Shown: one piece after another, positions 1-8,096 of the stretch
Layout of the letters: each line of letters begins with the position of its first letter
Numbering within the stretch: position 1 is the stretch's first letter
DNA from: Azoarcus sp031546845
GTDB lineage: Bacteria > Pseudomonadota > Gammaproteobacteria > Burkholderiales > Rhodocyclaceae
NCBI GenBank assembly: GCA_031546845.1
Contig: JAVBJT010000024.1
Span: 1-64,000 of the forward strand
DNA: 64,000 nt
Reading direction: 5' to 3'
Program-made: the position numbers and the translations under genes
Notes under the pieces: model-generated
Database searches by the model: none
What the model saw: the letters and a program-made list of their open reading frames with translations, nothing else
Told to the model about the DNA's origin: nothing

Positions 1-176
1 TTGCCGTTGCCGCGATGAAGTCCGCCATCGCCGCCGCCAACAGCGCCTACGACAGCCTGAGCAAGACCGCCAAGCAAGTTGCCGAAATCGCCGAAGCCAA
101 CGTGGCTGCCGCGACCAACGCCACTGTGAAGGCCGTCAGCAGCACCGCCAAGGCGGGTGCGAAGAAAGTCGCCTGA
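1..176 (+). CDS. Phasin family protein, C-terminal end (partial)
   Basis: The frame enters from the left edge and runs to a TGA at 174-176. The 57 visible residues are almost all Ala, Lys, Ser, Thr and Val with no Cys or Pro, and end in AKAGAKKVA. This amphipathic Ala/Lys-rich tail is typical of phasins (PhaP family), which coat polyhydroxyalkanoate granules in the cytoplasm. A strong intrinsic terminator follows 24 bases after the stop. The N-terminal phasin domain is outside the window, so the call rests on composition and could in principle be another Ala/Lys-rich helical protein. Confidence 0.7.
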   Translation, partial: AVAAMKSAIAAANSAYDSLSKTAKQVAEIAEANVAAATNATVKAVSSTAKAGAKKVA

Positions 177-200
177 TCGACTTAAAAGCTTACAAAATGA

Positions 201-232
201 AACGGCCCCGCATCGCGCGGGGCCGTTTTTGT
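201..232 (+). terminator. Intrinsic terminator after the phasin gene
   Basis: An 11-bp perfect stem (201-211 pairing with 217-227), GC-rich, with a five-base loop, is followed by a T-run interrupted by one G. It lies just past the phasin stop and before the convergent plsC stop at 271, so it probably ends the phasin transcript. Confidence 0.9.
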
Positions 233-270
233 TTTTCCGGGCGAACTTTTTCCCCCGCCGGCCGATAAAG

Positions 271-1062
271 TCAGCCGGCATCCACGGCGCGTTTCGCCTC
301 CGCATTTGTATCGCCTTCCTCACCGACCAGTACCGGAGCGCCGTCGCGGTAATGATGCGGGAACAGCCTCTGCATTTCGCCTTCGATCCAGTTTTCCACT
401 TCGGCGTTGATCGCTTCCACCTTCTTACCCTTGACCTCGACCGGCGGGCCGATGCTGACGACGATTTCCCCCGGATATTTGAGGAAGGCGTTACGCCGCC
501 AGAATTCCCCGGCGTTGTGCGCCACTGGCACCGCGGGCACGCCGGCGCGCTTGGCCAGCCAGGCGCCGCCGATTTTGTAGCGGCGTTGCGTGCCTGGCGC
601 CACGCGGGTGCCTTCGGGGAATACGATGACCCAAAAACCTTCCTTGAGTCGCGCCTTGCCCTGCTCGACTACTTGGGCAAGTGCATCCTTGCCGGCCGCG
701 CGGTCGATAGCGACGCCGGGCATTTGCGCCAATCCCCAACCAAAAAACGGTACCCGCAAGAGCTCACGCTTGAGCACGAAGGACACCGGCGGGAAAATGG
801 CCTGTAGCGCGATCGTTTCCCACGCCGATTGGTGTTTGGACAGGATCACCGCAGGGCCGGCCGGCATGTTTTCCCGCCCGAGCACGGTGTAACGGATACC
901 GAGCAGATGGCGGATGAGCCACATCGCCATCGGCACCCATGACGTGATGGCGCGGTGCCGAACCCGGGGTGAAAACGGAAACACCAGAAAGCCGAACAGC
1001 CCGTAGGGCAATGTGATGATGGCAAGCGCGACGGCGAACAGGAGCGAACGCAGCAGGATCAT
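271..1062 (-). CDS. plsC: 1-acyl-sn-glycerol-3-phosphate acyltransferase
   Basis: The 263-residue inner-membrane protein acylates lysophosphatidic acid to phosphatidic acid in phospholipid synthesis. The N-terminus is a hydrophobic segment (residues 4-30). The acyltransferase motif I appears as KHQSAWE (76-82), an HX4E version of the usual HX4D, and motif III as FPEGTR (148-153). Length fits the family. The start lies 4 bases beyond the gmhB stop at 1067, so the two genes are in one operon with glyQ and glyS upstream, an order common in Betaproteobacteria. The Glu in place of Asp in motif I is seen in part of the family and does not imply inactivity. Confidence 0.9.
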   Translation of the reverse strand: MILLRSLLFAVALAIITLPYGLFGFLVFPFSPRVRHRAITSWVPMAMWLIRHLLGIRYTVLGRENMPAGPAVILSKHQSAWETIALQAIFPPVSFVLKRELLRVPFFGWGLAQMPGVAIDRAAGKDALAQVVEQGKARLKEGFWVIVFPEGTRVAPGTQRRYKIGGAWLAKRAGVPAVPVAHNAGEFWRRNAFLKYPGEIVVSIGPPVEVKGKKVEAINAEVENWIEGEMQRLFPHHYRDGAPVLVGEEGDTNAEAKRAVDAG

Positions 1063-1066
1063 GGCG

Positions 1067-1600
1067 TCAGTCGGTCAGTTCGGCGACGACGGCCGCCAGA
1101 TCGGGGTAAATCCGTGTTTGCTCGGGCAGGTCCGGTTCCTGTTTGGTTTTTTCGCCCTTGCCGGTAAGTACCAGGTAGGGCTGGCAGCCGACGGCCAGTG
1201 CGGCTTGCAGATCGCGCAAGCTGTCGCCGACGGCCGGTACGCCGGTCAGATCGACGTTGAAACGTTCGGCGATCTGCTTGAACATGCCTGGCTTGGGTTT
1301 GCGGCAATCGCAGGTGGAGTCGGCCGCATGCGGGCAAAAGAAAATGGCGTCGAGCCGGCCGCCGACCTGGGCGAGGCTCTTGACCATTTTGCCGTTGATC
1401 GCATTGAGCGTATCCATGCCGAACAGGCCACGCCCCACGCCGGATTGGTTCGATGCCACGACCACGCGCCAGCCCCATTGGTTGAGCTTGGCAATGGCTT
1501 CGAGCGAGCCGGGAATCGGTTTCCACTCTTCCGGCGATTTGATGAACTGCACGGAGTCGACATTGATGACGCCGTCGCGGTCGAGAATGATCAGTTTCAT
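1067..1600 (-). CDS. gmhB: D-glycero-beta-D-manno-heptose 1,7-bisphosphate 7-phosphatase
   Basis: This 177-residue HAD-superfamily phosphatase removes the 7-phosphate in ADP-heptose synthesis for LPS inner core. The DxD nucleophile motif is D7/D9 in DRDGVIN, the Lys motif is KPKPG (about 101-105), and the acidic motif is GDSLRD. The zinc-binding set of GmhB is present as Cys89, His91, Cys97 and Cys99. Length is normal for the family. It sits between glyS and plsC on the same strand. An inverted repeat lies in the 72-base gap to glyS. Confidence 0.92.
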   Translation of the reverse strand: MKLIILDRDGVINVDSVQFIKSPEEWKPIPGSLEAIAKLNQWGWRVVVASNQSGVGRGLFGMDTLNAINGKMVKSLAQVGGRLDAIFFCPHAADSTCDCRKPKPGMFKQIAERFNVDLTGVPAVGDSLRDLQAALAVGCQPYLVLTGKGEKTKQEPDLPEQTRIYPDLAAVVAELTD

Positions 1601-1626
1601 GCGCGCACTCCGCTCTAAATGGCGGC

Positions 1627-1662
1627 GATGCCAGCGGCCCCGGTCACGGCGCCGCTGGCATC
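1627..1662. repeat. 12-bp perfect inverted repeat between glyS and gmhB
   Basis: Positions 1627-1638 and 1651-1662 are exact reverse complements around a 12-base spacer. On the operon (minus) strand the hairpin is not followed by a U-run, so it does not look like a simple intrinsic terminator. It may instead be a processing site or 3' stabiliser that lowers gmhB-plsC expression relative to glyQS. Confidence 0.6.
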
Positions 1663-1672
1663 CGTTCCAGTT

Positions 1673-3793
1673 TTACGCCGACAGGCGCGAAATATCCGCC
1701 ACCTGATTCATCAAGCCGGCAAGCAAGGCCAGCAAGGCCAGCCGGTTTTGCCGCGTCAGCGGCTCCTCGGCCATCACCATGACGCTGTCAAAGAAGGCGT
1801 CGACCTCCGCGCGCAGGCCGGCGAGCACGCGCAGCGCTTCGGTGTAGTCCTCGTTATCGACGTGCGACTTCACCTTCGGCTCGATCTCGATAACGCGGTG
1901 GAACAACGCTTTTTCGGCTGTTTCCTGCAGCAAGGCGACGTCTGGCTTGCCCGGCGCGGCGGCCGATTTCTTCAGGATGTTGACGATACGCTTGTTCGCC
2001 GCCGCCAGCGCTTCGGCCTCGGGTAGCGCGCGGAACGCCTCCACCGCGGCAAGCTTAGCCGGCACCCGATCGATGCGCGTCGGCGCCAGCGCCAGCACCG
2101 CGTCCACCGTGGAGGCGTCGCTGTTCGCGCCGCCCTCCGCGCTGTCTTGTTCGCGCAGCAGGTTGCGCAGGCGTTCGCGCATGAAGTCGAGCAACTGCGC
2201 CTGGAAGCCCTCGGCGGTGAGCGTGCCGGGTTTGAAGCCGGCCGCCGCGTCCGCCACCAGTTCGTCCAGATCGAGTGGCAGCGGCGTTTCCATCAGAATG
2301 CGCAGCACGCCCAGCGCGGCGCGGCGCAGCGCGAACGGGTCCTTGTCGCCGGTGGGCAGCAGACCGATGCCGAAAAAGCCGGTCAGCGCGTCGAGCTTAT
2401 CCGCCAGCGCCACCGCCGCGGCCACTTTGCCGGCCGGCAACCGGTCGCCGGCGAAGCGCGGCTGGTAATGCGCCTGGATGGCGTCGGCCACGACCGCGCC
2501 CTCGTTATCGGCGAGCGCGTAATAGCGCCCCATGATGCCTTGCAACTCGGGGAATTCGCCGACCATGTCGGTAACGAGGTCGGCTTTCGCCAGCCGTGCC
2601 GCGCGGCTCGCTGCGGCAACGTCGGCGCCAAGGCGAGCGGCAATCTTGCCCGCCAGTGCCTCTAGCCGTTCGATGCGTTCCAACTGGCTGCCGAGCTTGT
2701 TGTGATAGACCACTGCCGCCAGACGCGGCAAGCGCGAAACGAGGTGCTGTTTCTTGTCCTGCTCAAAGAAAAAGCGCGCGTCCGACAGGCGCGGCCGCAC
2801 CACGCGTTGATTGCCGGTGACGATGTTGGCCGGATCGGCCACGCGCATGTTGGAAACGATGAGAAAGCGGTTCTGCAGCTTGCCGTCGGCATCGAACAAG
2901 GGGAAATACTTCTGGTTCGCGCGCATCGTCAGAATCAGGCATTCCTGCGGCACGGCGAGAAATTCAGCATCGAACTGGCCGACGTACACCGTCGGGTGTT
3001 CCACCAGCGCCGTCACCTCGTCGAGCAGATCGACGAACACGGCTTGTTCCGCGCCCAGCAATGCGCCCAGCCGCTCGGCCTCGGTGCGTAGTTGGCGGTC
3101 GATTTCGGCGCGGCGCTCGGCAAAGTCGGGGATGACCTTGCCTTCGGCAAGCAGCGTCGGCTCGTAGGCTTCGGCGGTGGCGATATCGATTGCCCCACGG
3201 CTCATGAAGCGGTGGCCCATCGTCGTGCGCCCGGCGTCCAGATCGAGCACGCGTCCCGGCACCACGTCGGCGCCGTGTAGCATCACCAGCCGGTGTACCG
3301 GGCGGACGAAGGTCGCCTCGCCGTCACCCCAGCGCATTACCTTCGGAATCGGCAGCGCTTTCACCGCCTCCTGCACGATACCGGCGAGCGCGTCGGCCAG
3401 CTTCGCACCGGGCGCCATGGCGGAGTGGAACAAGGTTTCCGTTTTGCCGTCCATGCGCCGCTCGAAAGCTGCCATCGCGGTAGGCGGAATACTCTTGGCC
3501 GCCATTTTTTTCAGCAGCGCGGGTGTCGGGCCGCCGCCGGCATCGAAGGCCACGGTCACCGGCATCAGCTTTTCCGTCACCTGCCGGGCCGCCGCCTCGG
3601 CGGTCACACCGGTCATGGATACCGCCAGGCGGCGCGGGCTGGCGAACCAGCGAACGGTGCTATTGGCCGTTGCCAAGCCGCAGCCGCGCAGACCTTCGGC
3701 GATCCTGGCGGCAAAGGTTTCGCCCAGCCGGGGCAGGGCCTTCGGCGGTAGTTCTTCGGTCAACAATTCGACGAGCAGTGTGCGGGCCGTCAT
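1673..3793 (-). CDS. glyS: Glycyl-tRNA synthetase beta subunit
   Basis: The 706-residue beta chain of the bacterial alpha2beta2 glycyl-tRNA synthetase binds and positions tRNA-Gly for charging. The N-terminal LVELLTEELPPKALP stretch is the conserved opening of the family, and the C-terminal part contains the DALR-like anticodon-binding region. Length is close to the usual 690-700. Its ATG overlaps the glyQ stop by four bases (ATGA), so the two chains are translationally coupled. Confidence 0.96.
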   Translation of the reverse strand: MTARTLLVELLTEELPPKALPRLGETFAARIAEGLRGCGLATANSTVRWFASPRRLAVSMTGVTAEAAARQVTEKLMPVTVAFDAGGGPTPALLKKMAAKSIPPTAMAAFERRMDGKTETLFHSAMAPGAKLADALAGIVQEAVKALPIPKVMRWGDGEATFVRPVHRLVMLHGADVVPGRVLDLDAGRTTMGHRFMSRGAIDIATAEAYEPTLLAEGKVIPDFAERRAEIDRQLRTEAERLGALLGAEQAVFVDLLDEVTALVEHPTVYVGQFDAEFLAVPQECLILTMRANQKYFPLFDADGKLQNRFLIVSNMRVADPANIVTGNQRVVRPRLSDARFFFEQDKKQHLVSRLPRLAAVVYHNKLGSQLERIERLEALAGKIAARLGADVAAASRAARLAKADLVTDMVGEFPELQGIMGRYYALADNEGAVVADAIQAHYQPRFAGDRLPAGKVAAAVALADKLDALTGFFGIGLLPTGDKDPFALRRAALGVLRILMETPLPLDLDELVADAAAGFKPGTLTAEGFQAQLLDFMRERLRNLLREQDSAEGGANSDASTVDAVLALAPTRIDRVPAKLAAVEAFRALPEAEALAAANKRIVNILKKSAAAPGKPDVALLQETAEKALFHRVIEIEPKVKSHVDNEDYTEALRVLAGLRAEVDAFFDSVMVMAEEPLTRQNRLALLALLAGLMNQVADISRLSA

Positions 3794-4710
3794 TGCGCCG
3801 CCTCCTTGTCGTGGCGCGGCAGCATCGGAAAGCCGAGCGCTTCGCGGGATTCGAAATAAGCCTGCGCGACCGCGCGCGACAGGTTGCGGATCCGGCCGAT
3901 GTAGGCCGCGCGCTCGGTCACGGAAATCGCCCCGCGCGCATCGAGCATGTTGAACGTGTGCGCCGCTTTCAGCGCCATTTCATAGGCCGGCAGCGCCAGC
4001 TTCAGCCCCATCAGCCGCGCGGCCTCGGATTCATAGTTGCCAAATTGGCCGAAAAGGAAATCGACGTTGGCATGCTCGAAGTTGTACTGCGATTGCTCGA
4101 CTTCGTTCTGGTGATACACGTCGCCGTAAGTCACCCGCGTGCCATCGGAGCGCACGGCCCACACGAGGTCATAGACGTTTTCGACCCCTTGCAGGTACAT
4201 CGCCAAGCGTTCGAGACCATAGGTGATCTCGCCCAGCACCGGCTTGCAGTCGAGGCCGCCGACTTGCTGGAAGTAGGTGAACTGTGTCACCTCCATGCCG
4301 TTCAGCCAGACTTCCCAACCTAGCCCCCAGGCGCCGAGCGTGGGGTTTTCCCAATCGTCCTCGACAAAACGGATGTCATGCGCGCTGGAGTCGATACCGA
4401 GCGCGCGCAGGGAGTCCAGATACAGCTCCTGGATATTCAGCGGCGAGGGCTTGAGCACCACCTGGTACTGGTAGTAGTGCTGCAAGCGGTTTGGGTTCTC
4501 GCCGTAGCGCCCATCCTTGGGCCGGCGCGAAGGCTGCACATAGGCCGCGTTCCACGGTTCCGGCCCGATGGCGCGCAGAAACGTGGCGGTATGCGACGTG
4601 CCGGCGCCCACTTCAAGGTCGTAAGGCTGCAACAGCACGCAGCCGCGATCGCCCCAGAACTGCTGGAGTGTAAGGATGACTTGCTGAAAGGTCGGTTTAT
4701 GCGGGGACAT
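3790..4710 (-). CDS. glyQ: Glycyl-tRNA synthetase alpha subunit
   Basis: The 306-residue alpha chain carries the class II aminoacylation site that makes glycyl-adenylate. The conserved opening TFQQVILTLQQFWGDRGC, the QPYDLEVGAGT segment and YVQPSRRPKDGRYGENPNR are all intact. I set the start at the ATG at 4710 (MSPHKPTFQQ); the frame stays open for 79 more codons upstream, but that extension is Arg/Ser-rich, unlike the family, and would make the protein far too long. It overlaps glyS by four bases and heads the glyQ-glyS-gmhB-plsC operon. Confidence 0.95.
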   Translation of the reverse strand: MSPHKPTFQQVILTLQQFWGDRGCVLLQPYDLEVGAGTSHTATFLRAIGPEPWNAAYVQPSRRPKDGRYGENPNRLQHYYQYQVVLKPSPLNIQELYLDSLRALGIDSSAHDIRFVEDDWENPTLGAWGLGWEVWLNGMEVTQFTYFQQVGGLDCKPVLGEITYGLERLAMYLQGVENVYDLVWAVRSDGTRVTYGDVYHQNEVEQSQYNFEHANVDFLFGQFGNYESEAARLMGLKLALPAYEMALKAAHTFNMLDARGAISVTERAAYIGRIRNLSRAVAQAYFESREALGFPMLPRHDKEAAQ

Positions 4711-5024
4711 GGTCTCGGACGGCCTCCGGCTGCGTGGCGAACGCAAAGGAACGGATTTTACTGGATTTGCCGGCATTGGCCGATTTTCAAAGCCTTTTTG
4801 CCCTGCCGACAGTGCGGGCATGCCACGGCTTGCCGGAGTACGACGTGAAAGTCGACGTGAAAATCCCGCTGTCAGTTCGCGCCGGATGTTCCGGATACCG
4901 GGAAGTAGCCCATGAAAGCGGCCAATTCGTGCGCCGGCTGTGCTCAAATATGCTCCGCGCCGTTATTCCGTGCTTATGGGGAATCGAGGATCCCCGCCGT
5001 CTTCGGTGCTTCAGGTGAGGAAAT
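4711..5024. other. Divergent intergenic region between glyQ and the YiiX-like gene
   Basis: This 314-base gap separates two divergently transcribed genes and must hold both promoters. A TAAAAT hexamer on the minus strand near 4757 is a possible -10 for glyQ, but no well-spaced -35 accompanies it. An open frame at 4734-5018 on the plus strand resembles nothing I know and has no ribosome site. A GAGGAAAT ribosome site precedes the ATG at 5025. No RNA gene or T-box-like leader is apparent. Confidence 0.4.
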
Positions 5025-6638
5025 ATGAAGAAAATAAGTTGGAAGAACAGGTTTTTGTTCCGCTGCGGCGGTGTTGTGGCCGCCGGTATGTTCGTGGCGG
5101 GTAGTGCCACGGGGTTCGATGGCACGTTGGAAAACGGCGCGGAGCCTTTGCCAAGCCCGGCGTGTATCCGGCACCGTATCGAAGTCCACGCGGGCGCGTC
5201 GGTCGAGGAGCAGCGGCAGGCGATGCAGCGCGAGATTTTCGCGTATCAGTCCCTGGCCGAAGAAACATTGTCGATGCGCGCGCGCGCCATCGATTTGTAC
5301 AACGGCCTGCGCGAGACACAGGCGCGTGACGAGCCGCTTTCCGGCCACGATCTGCTGCGCCTCAGCGAAGGTGGCGCGGCCTTGCTCGACCGGCGCGAAG
5401 CCTTGCGCAAAATCAGCGAGGCGCACGAATGCTGGTTGGACGATCCGATACCGGAAGACCCCGATCTGGCCGCGCTCCAGTCCGCCGGCATCGCCATGTC
5501 GCTGTCGGCCGCGCTGCTGCTTTACGACAATTATCTTTCGGCTATTTCTCTTTTCCGTTCCGATAGCGGGTTGCGCCGGCATCTGAACCGCGCCGACAAG
5601 AGTTTTGCCGTGCACGAGGGCGAACTGAACCGGATCGCGCTGTCGTTCGCGTCCCCAGGCAATCGTTACCGGGTACGGCGAGGTATACAGTGGTTCGAGA
5701 GAAACGGTTATGGCGCGCTCGACAACGGCGACGATGCTTATCGTTATCTGGTCGAGCTGATCGAGCAAAGCCCCGCGCGGCAGATCGTGCGTCAGGCCAG
5801 CCCGGCGGGTTTCGTCGGCAGAATGGCCGGCTTTTTCACCACGGTCAGCTTCGATACGCTAATGGGCTTGAAGGATCAGGGTGTGTTCGTGCCCAGCCTG
5901 CTTTTTGGCAATGCCGTGGGTCTGGTCGAAAGCCGCAGCGGCAAGCTCGACCGGCAGCCCGTCGTTCTGGAGCAGGTCGCGGCGAAGTTGAAGGCCGGCG
6001 ATATCCTGTTGGATAAAGCGCCGTTCCGATTATCCGATTCGTTTATTCCCGGCTATTGGGGACATGTGGCGATCTGGGTGGGTAGCGCCGATGAATTGCG
6101 CGCTTTGGGCATTTGGGATCACCCCGTCGTGCGTAAATACCACGACAAGATCGGCAAGGGGAAAAGCGTTGTCGAGGCGCTGCGCGCGGGTGTGCAAATG
6201 AATTCCCTGCGCCATTTCATGAACATCGACGATTTGGCGGTGATACGTGAAACGGCGATAACGGACCAACAGCGCGCGCAGGTCATCATTCAAGCCTTGC
6301 GCCAGGTCGGTAAAGGCTACGACTTCAATTTCGACGTGGAAACGACCGATAGGATCGTTTGTTCGGAATTGGTCTATCACGCCTACAGCCACCAGGCATG
6401 GCCGACGGAGAAGCACCTGGGGCGCGCCACCATCAGCCCGGACAACGTCGCCTTGCGCGCGTTGCCCGGCGACATTCTGAGCGTCGTGCTGCTCTACCAC
6501 GATGGCGAGGTAGTGACCGACGCGCTGGATACCTTCATGGCGAAGCTGCTGAAGCAGCCTGTCGTTGTCGATGCCAGAGGCCAATCGGCGAAAGTGCGCG
6601 AAGGCCGCACGCCCGATCTGTCCGGCAGGCGCGGTTAG
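5025..6638 (+). CDS. YiiX/YaeF-like permuted papain-fold cysteine hydrolase
   Basis: A 537-residue protein with an N-terminal signal-like segment (about residues 14-30). The last 200 residues match the permuted NlpC/P60 (YiiX/YebB, peptidase C92-like) family: LKAGDILL opens the domain, the catalytic His is in GHVAIWVG (about residue 347) and the catalytic Cys in RIVCSELVYHAYS (about residue 446). Such enzymes hydrolyse amide or ester bonds in envelope components; the substrate here is unknown. The first 300 residues are helical and unrecognised. A GAGG ribosome site precedes the ATG. It is followed 75 bases later by a same-strand propeller gene, likely an operon partner. Confidence 0.75.
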   Translation: MKKISWKNRFLFRCGGVVAAGMFVAGSATGFDGTLENGAEPLPSPACIRHRIEVHAGASVEEQRQAMQREIFAYQSLAEETLSMRARAIDLYNGLRETQARDEPLSGHDLLRLSEGGAALLDRREALRKISEAHECWLDDPIPEDPDLAALQSAGIAMSLSAALLLYDNYLSAISLFRSDSGLRRHLNRADKSFAVHEGELNRIALSFASPGNRYRVRRGIQWFERNGYGALDNGDDAYRYLVELIEQSPARQIVRQASPAGFVGRMAGFFTTVSFDTLMGLKDQGVFVPSLLFGNAVGLVESRSGKLDRQPVVLEQVAAKLKAGDILLDKAPFRLSDSFIPGYWGHVAIWVGSADELRALGIWDHPVVRKYHDKIGKGKSVVEALRAGVQMNSLRHFMNIDDLAVIRETAITDQQRAQVIIQALRQVGKGYDFNFDVETTDRIVCSELVYHAYSHQAWPTEKHLGRATISPDNVALRALPGDILSVVLLYHDGEVVTDALDTFMAKLLKQPVVVDARGQSAKVREGRTPDLSGRRG

Positions 6639-6713
6639 CCGATCGTGCGGGTGTCGTGGGATTGTCCGTGAGGCCGCGAAGGTCTTGCTGAAAGAACGGG
6701 TGGAGGTAGTGCG

Positions 6714-8024
6714 GTGCACATATTGATGGGTTTGCTTGTTTTGGGTGTGCTGGGTTTTCTGTTTTATCGAGTCATCAGCGCCGGGGGCGGGCAGCCTGTA
6801 TCGGCGGCGCCGGTGAGCGCGGAAATGGCGGCGGAGGTGGAAAAGCTGGATATCGCGTTCGTTTCGAACGGCAAGCTGTTCTACCGGGGATCGGGCGCGG
6901 CGTTAACAGAGGTGCATAGCAACCATGCGCAAGAAGCGCTGGATCGCCGGGAGCGCAGCAAACAGCGGCACGGCTGGAAGCAAAACACCAGCTTCGGCAT
7001 ATCGGCGAAGGGCGGCATGCGAAGTTTTGAGACTTCCGATGCGCCTATTCCCGTCGTTTCCGCCACGTTCGATCAGCCCAATGGCTGCCTGCTGTATTTC
7101 TTGAAGGATGAAGCCGTGGGCGGCCTGTTTTCCTGCGCGCCGGGAAGTAGCGCCGAACAGCGCATTTTGCTCAAACAAGACTTGCACCTGGAGGATATCT
7201 GCTTGTCGCCCGATGGTGGAATGCTGAGTGCTTCATCCATTCATGGAGACGGCATCGCCAATATCGTGGTGCTGAACCGCGATGGAAGCCAACTGCGCGA
7301 GGTGACGGCGGGCGATACGAATGACAGCGCGCCGGCATGGATTCCCGGTGTTGAAAACCGCTTGCTGTTCCAGTCGTCTGGTCTGGCGCGCGACGCCAAT
7401 GGCTATGTCGTCGCCCAGGGCTGCGCCTCGATCCAGATGCTCAACATGGAGTCGGGCACGGTGTCCGCCGTGCTGGAAGACCCCGATTACGATTTCATCC
7501 AGCCGCGCGTGTGCCCGCAAGGAAATCTGCATTTCATCCGGCGCCCTTACGAAGCGCCCAAATACAGCACGAAAAATGCCTTGCTCGATACCGTGTTCTT
7601 TCCGTTCCGGCTGCTGCGGGCTTTGTTTCATTACCTCAACTTCTTTTCCATCATGTACTCGCGCAAACCGCTGACCAGCGCTTCGGGTCCCGCGATGCAG
7701 GCCGATATCAAGAACATCATGCTGCAAGGAAGGCGCATCGACGCGGAGAAGGTCATGCGCGAGGAACGCAGCATCCACGGCGTTCCGTCGCTCGTCCCCA
7801 GGTCGTGGGAACTGGTCAGCCGCGCGCGGGACGGCGCCGAGCGGGTTCTTGCCACCAATGTTGCCTCGTATGACATCGATTCACACGGCCGGGTCGTCTA
7901 CTCCAACGGACGCGGCGTTTTCATGCTGGGCGAGAACGGTAAGTCCGCCCTTGCGTTGAAGAGCGATTTGATCGCCCATGTGCTGGCGGGAACAATGCCG
8001 GCGCGCGCGGCCGATAACGGCTGA
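6714..8024 (+). CDS. Membrane-anchored TolB-like beta-propeller protein
   Basis: A 436-residue protein of unknown function. It starts at a GTG with a good GGAGG site just upstream. Residues 2-20 form one membrane segment, after which the chain is predicted to be periplasmic. PD40/TolB-type blades are visible, for example SPDGGMLSASS and NRDGSQLREVTAGDTNDSAP followed by PAWIPG. A hydrophobic, aromatic stretch (FFPFRLLRALFHYLNFFS, about residues 297-314) interrupts the propeller and may contact the membrane. It directly follows the YiiX-like hydrolase gene, so it may be its scaffold or substrate-recognition partner; that is inference. Confidence 0.55.
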   Translation: MHILMGLLVLGVLGFLFYRVISAGGGQPVSAAPVSAEMAAEVEKLDIAFVSNGKLFYRGSGAALTEVHSNHAQEALDRRERSKQRHGWKQNTSFGISAKGGMRSFETSDAPIPVVSATFDQPNGCLLYFLKDEAVGGLFSCAPGSSAEQRILLKQDLHLEDICLSPDGGMLSASSIHGDGIANIVVLNRDGSQLREVTAGDTNDSAPAWIPGVENRLLFQSSGLARDANGYVVAQGCASIQMLNMESGTVSAVLEDPDYDFIQPRVCPQGNLHFIRRPYEAPKYSTKNALLDTVFFPFRLLRALFHYLNFFSIMYSRKPLTSASGPAMQADIKNIMLQGRRIDAEKVMREERSIHGVPSLVPRSWELVSRARDGAERVLATNVASYDIDSHGRVVYSNGRGVFMLGENGKSALALKSDLIAHVLAGTMPARAADNG

Positions 8025-8096
8025 TCGGGGCCGGTGCTGGGTGGTTTCCGTGCGTGAGTGGGGTGGCTGTATCAATCGCAAACGCAAACCGCCCGG

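Noticed and set aside
4711..4947. A 79-residue N-terminal extension of GlyQ
   Set aside because: It is Arg/Ser-rich, unlike any GlyQ; the conserved protein starts at the ATG at 4710 with the normal length of 306.
4734..5018. A 94-codon open frame in the glyQ upstream gap
   Set aside because: No ribosome site, no family resemblance, and it lies across the expected promoters of two divergent genes.
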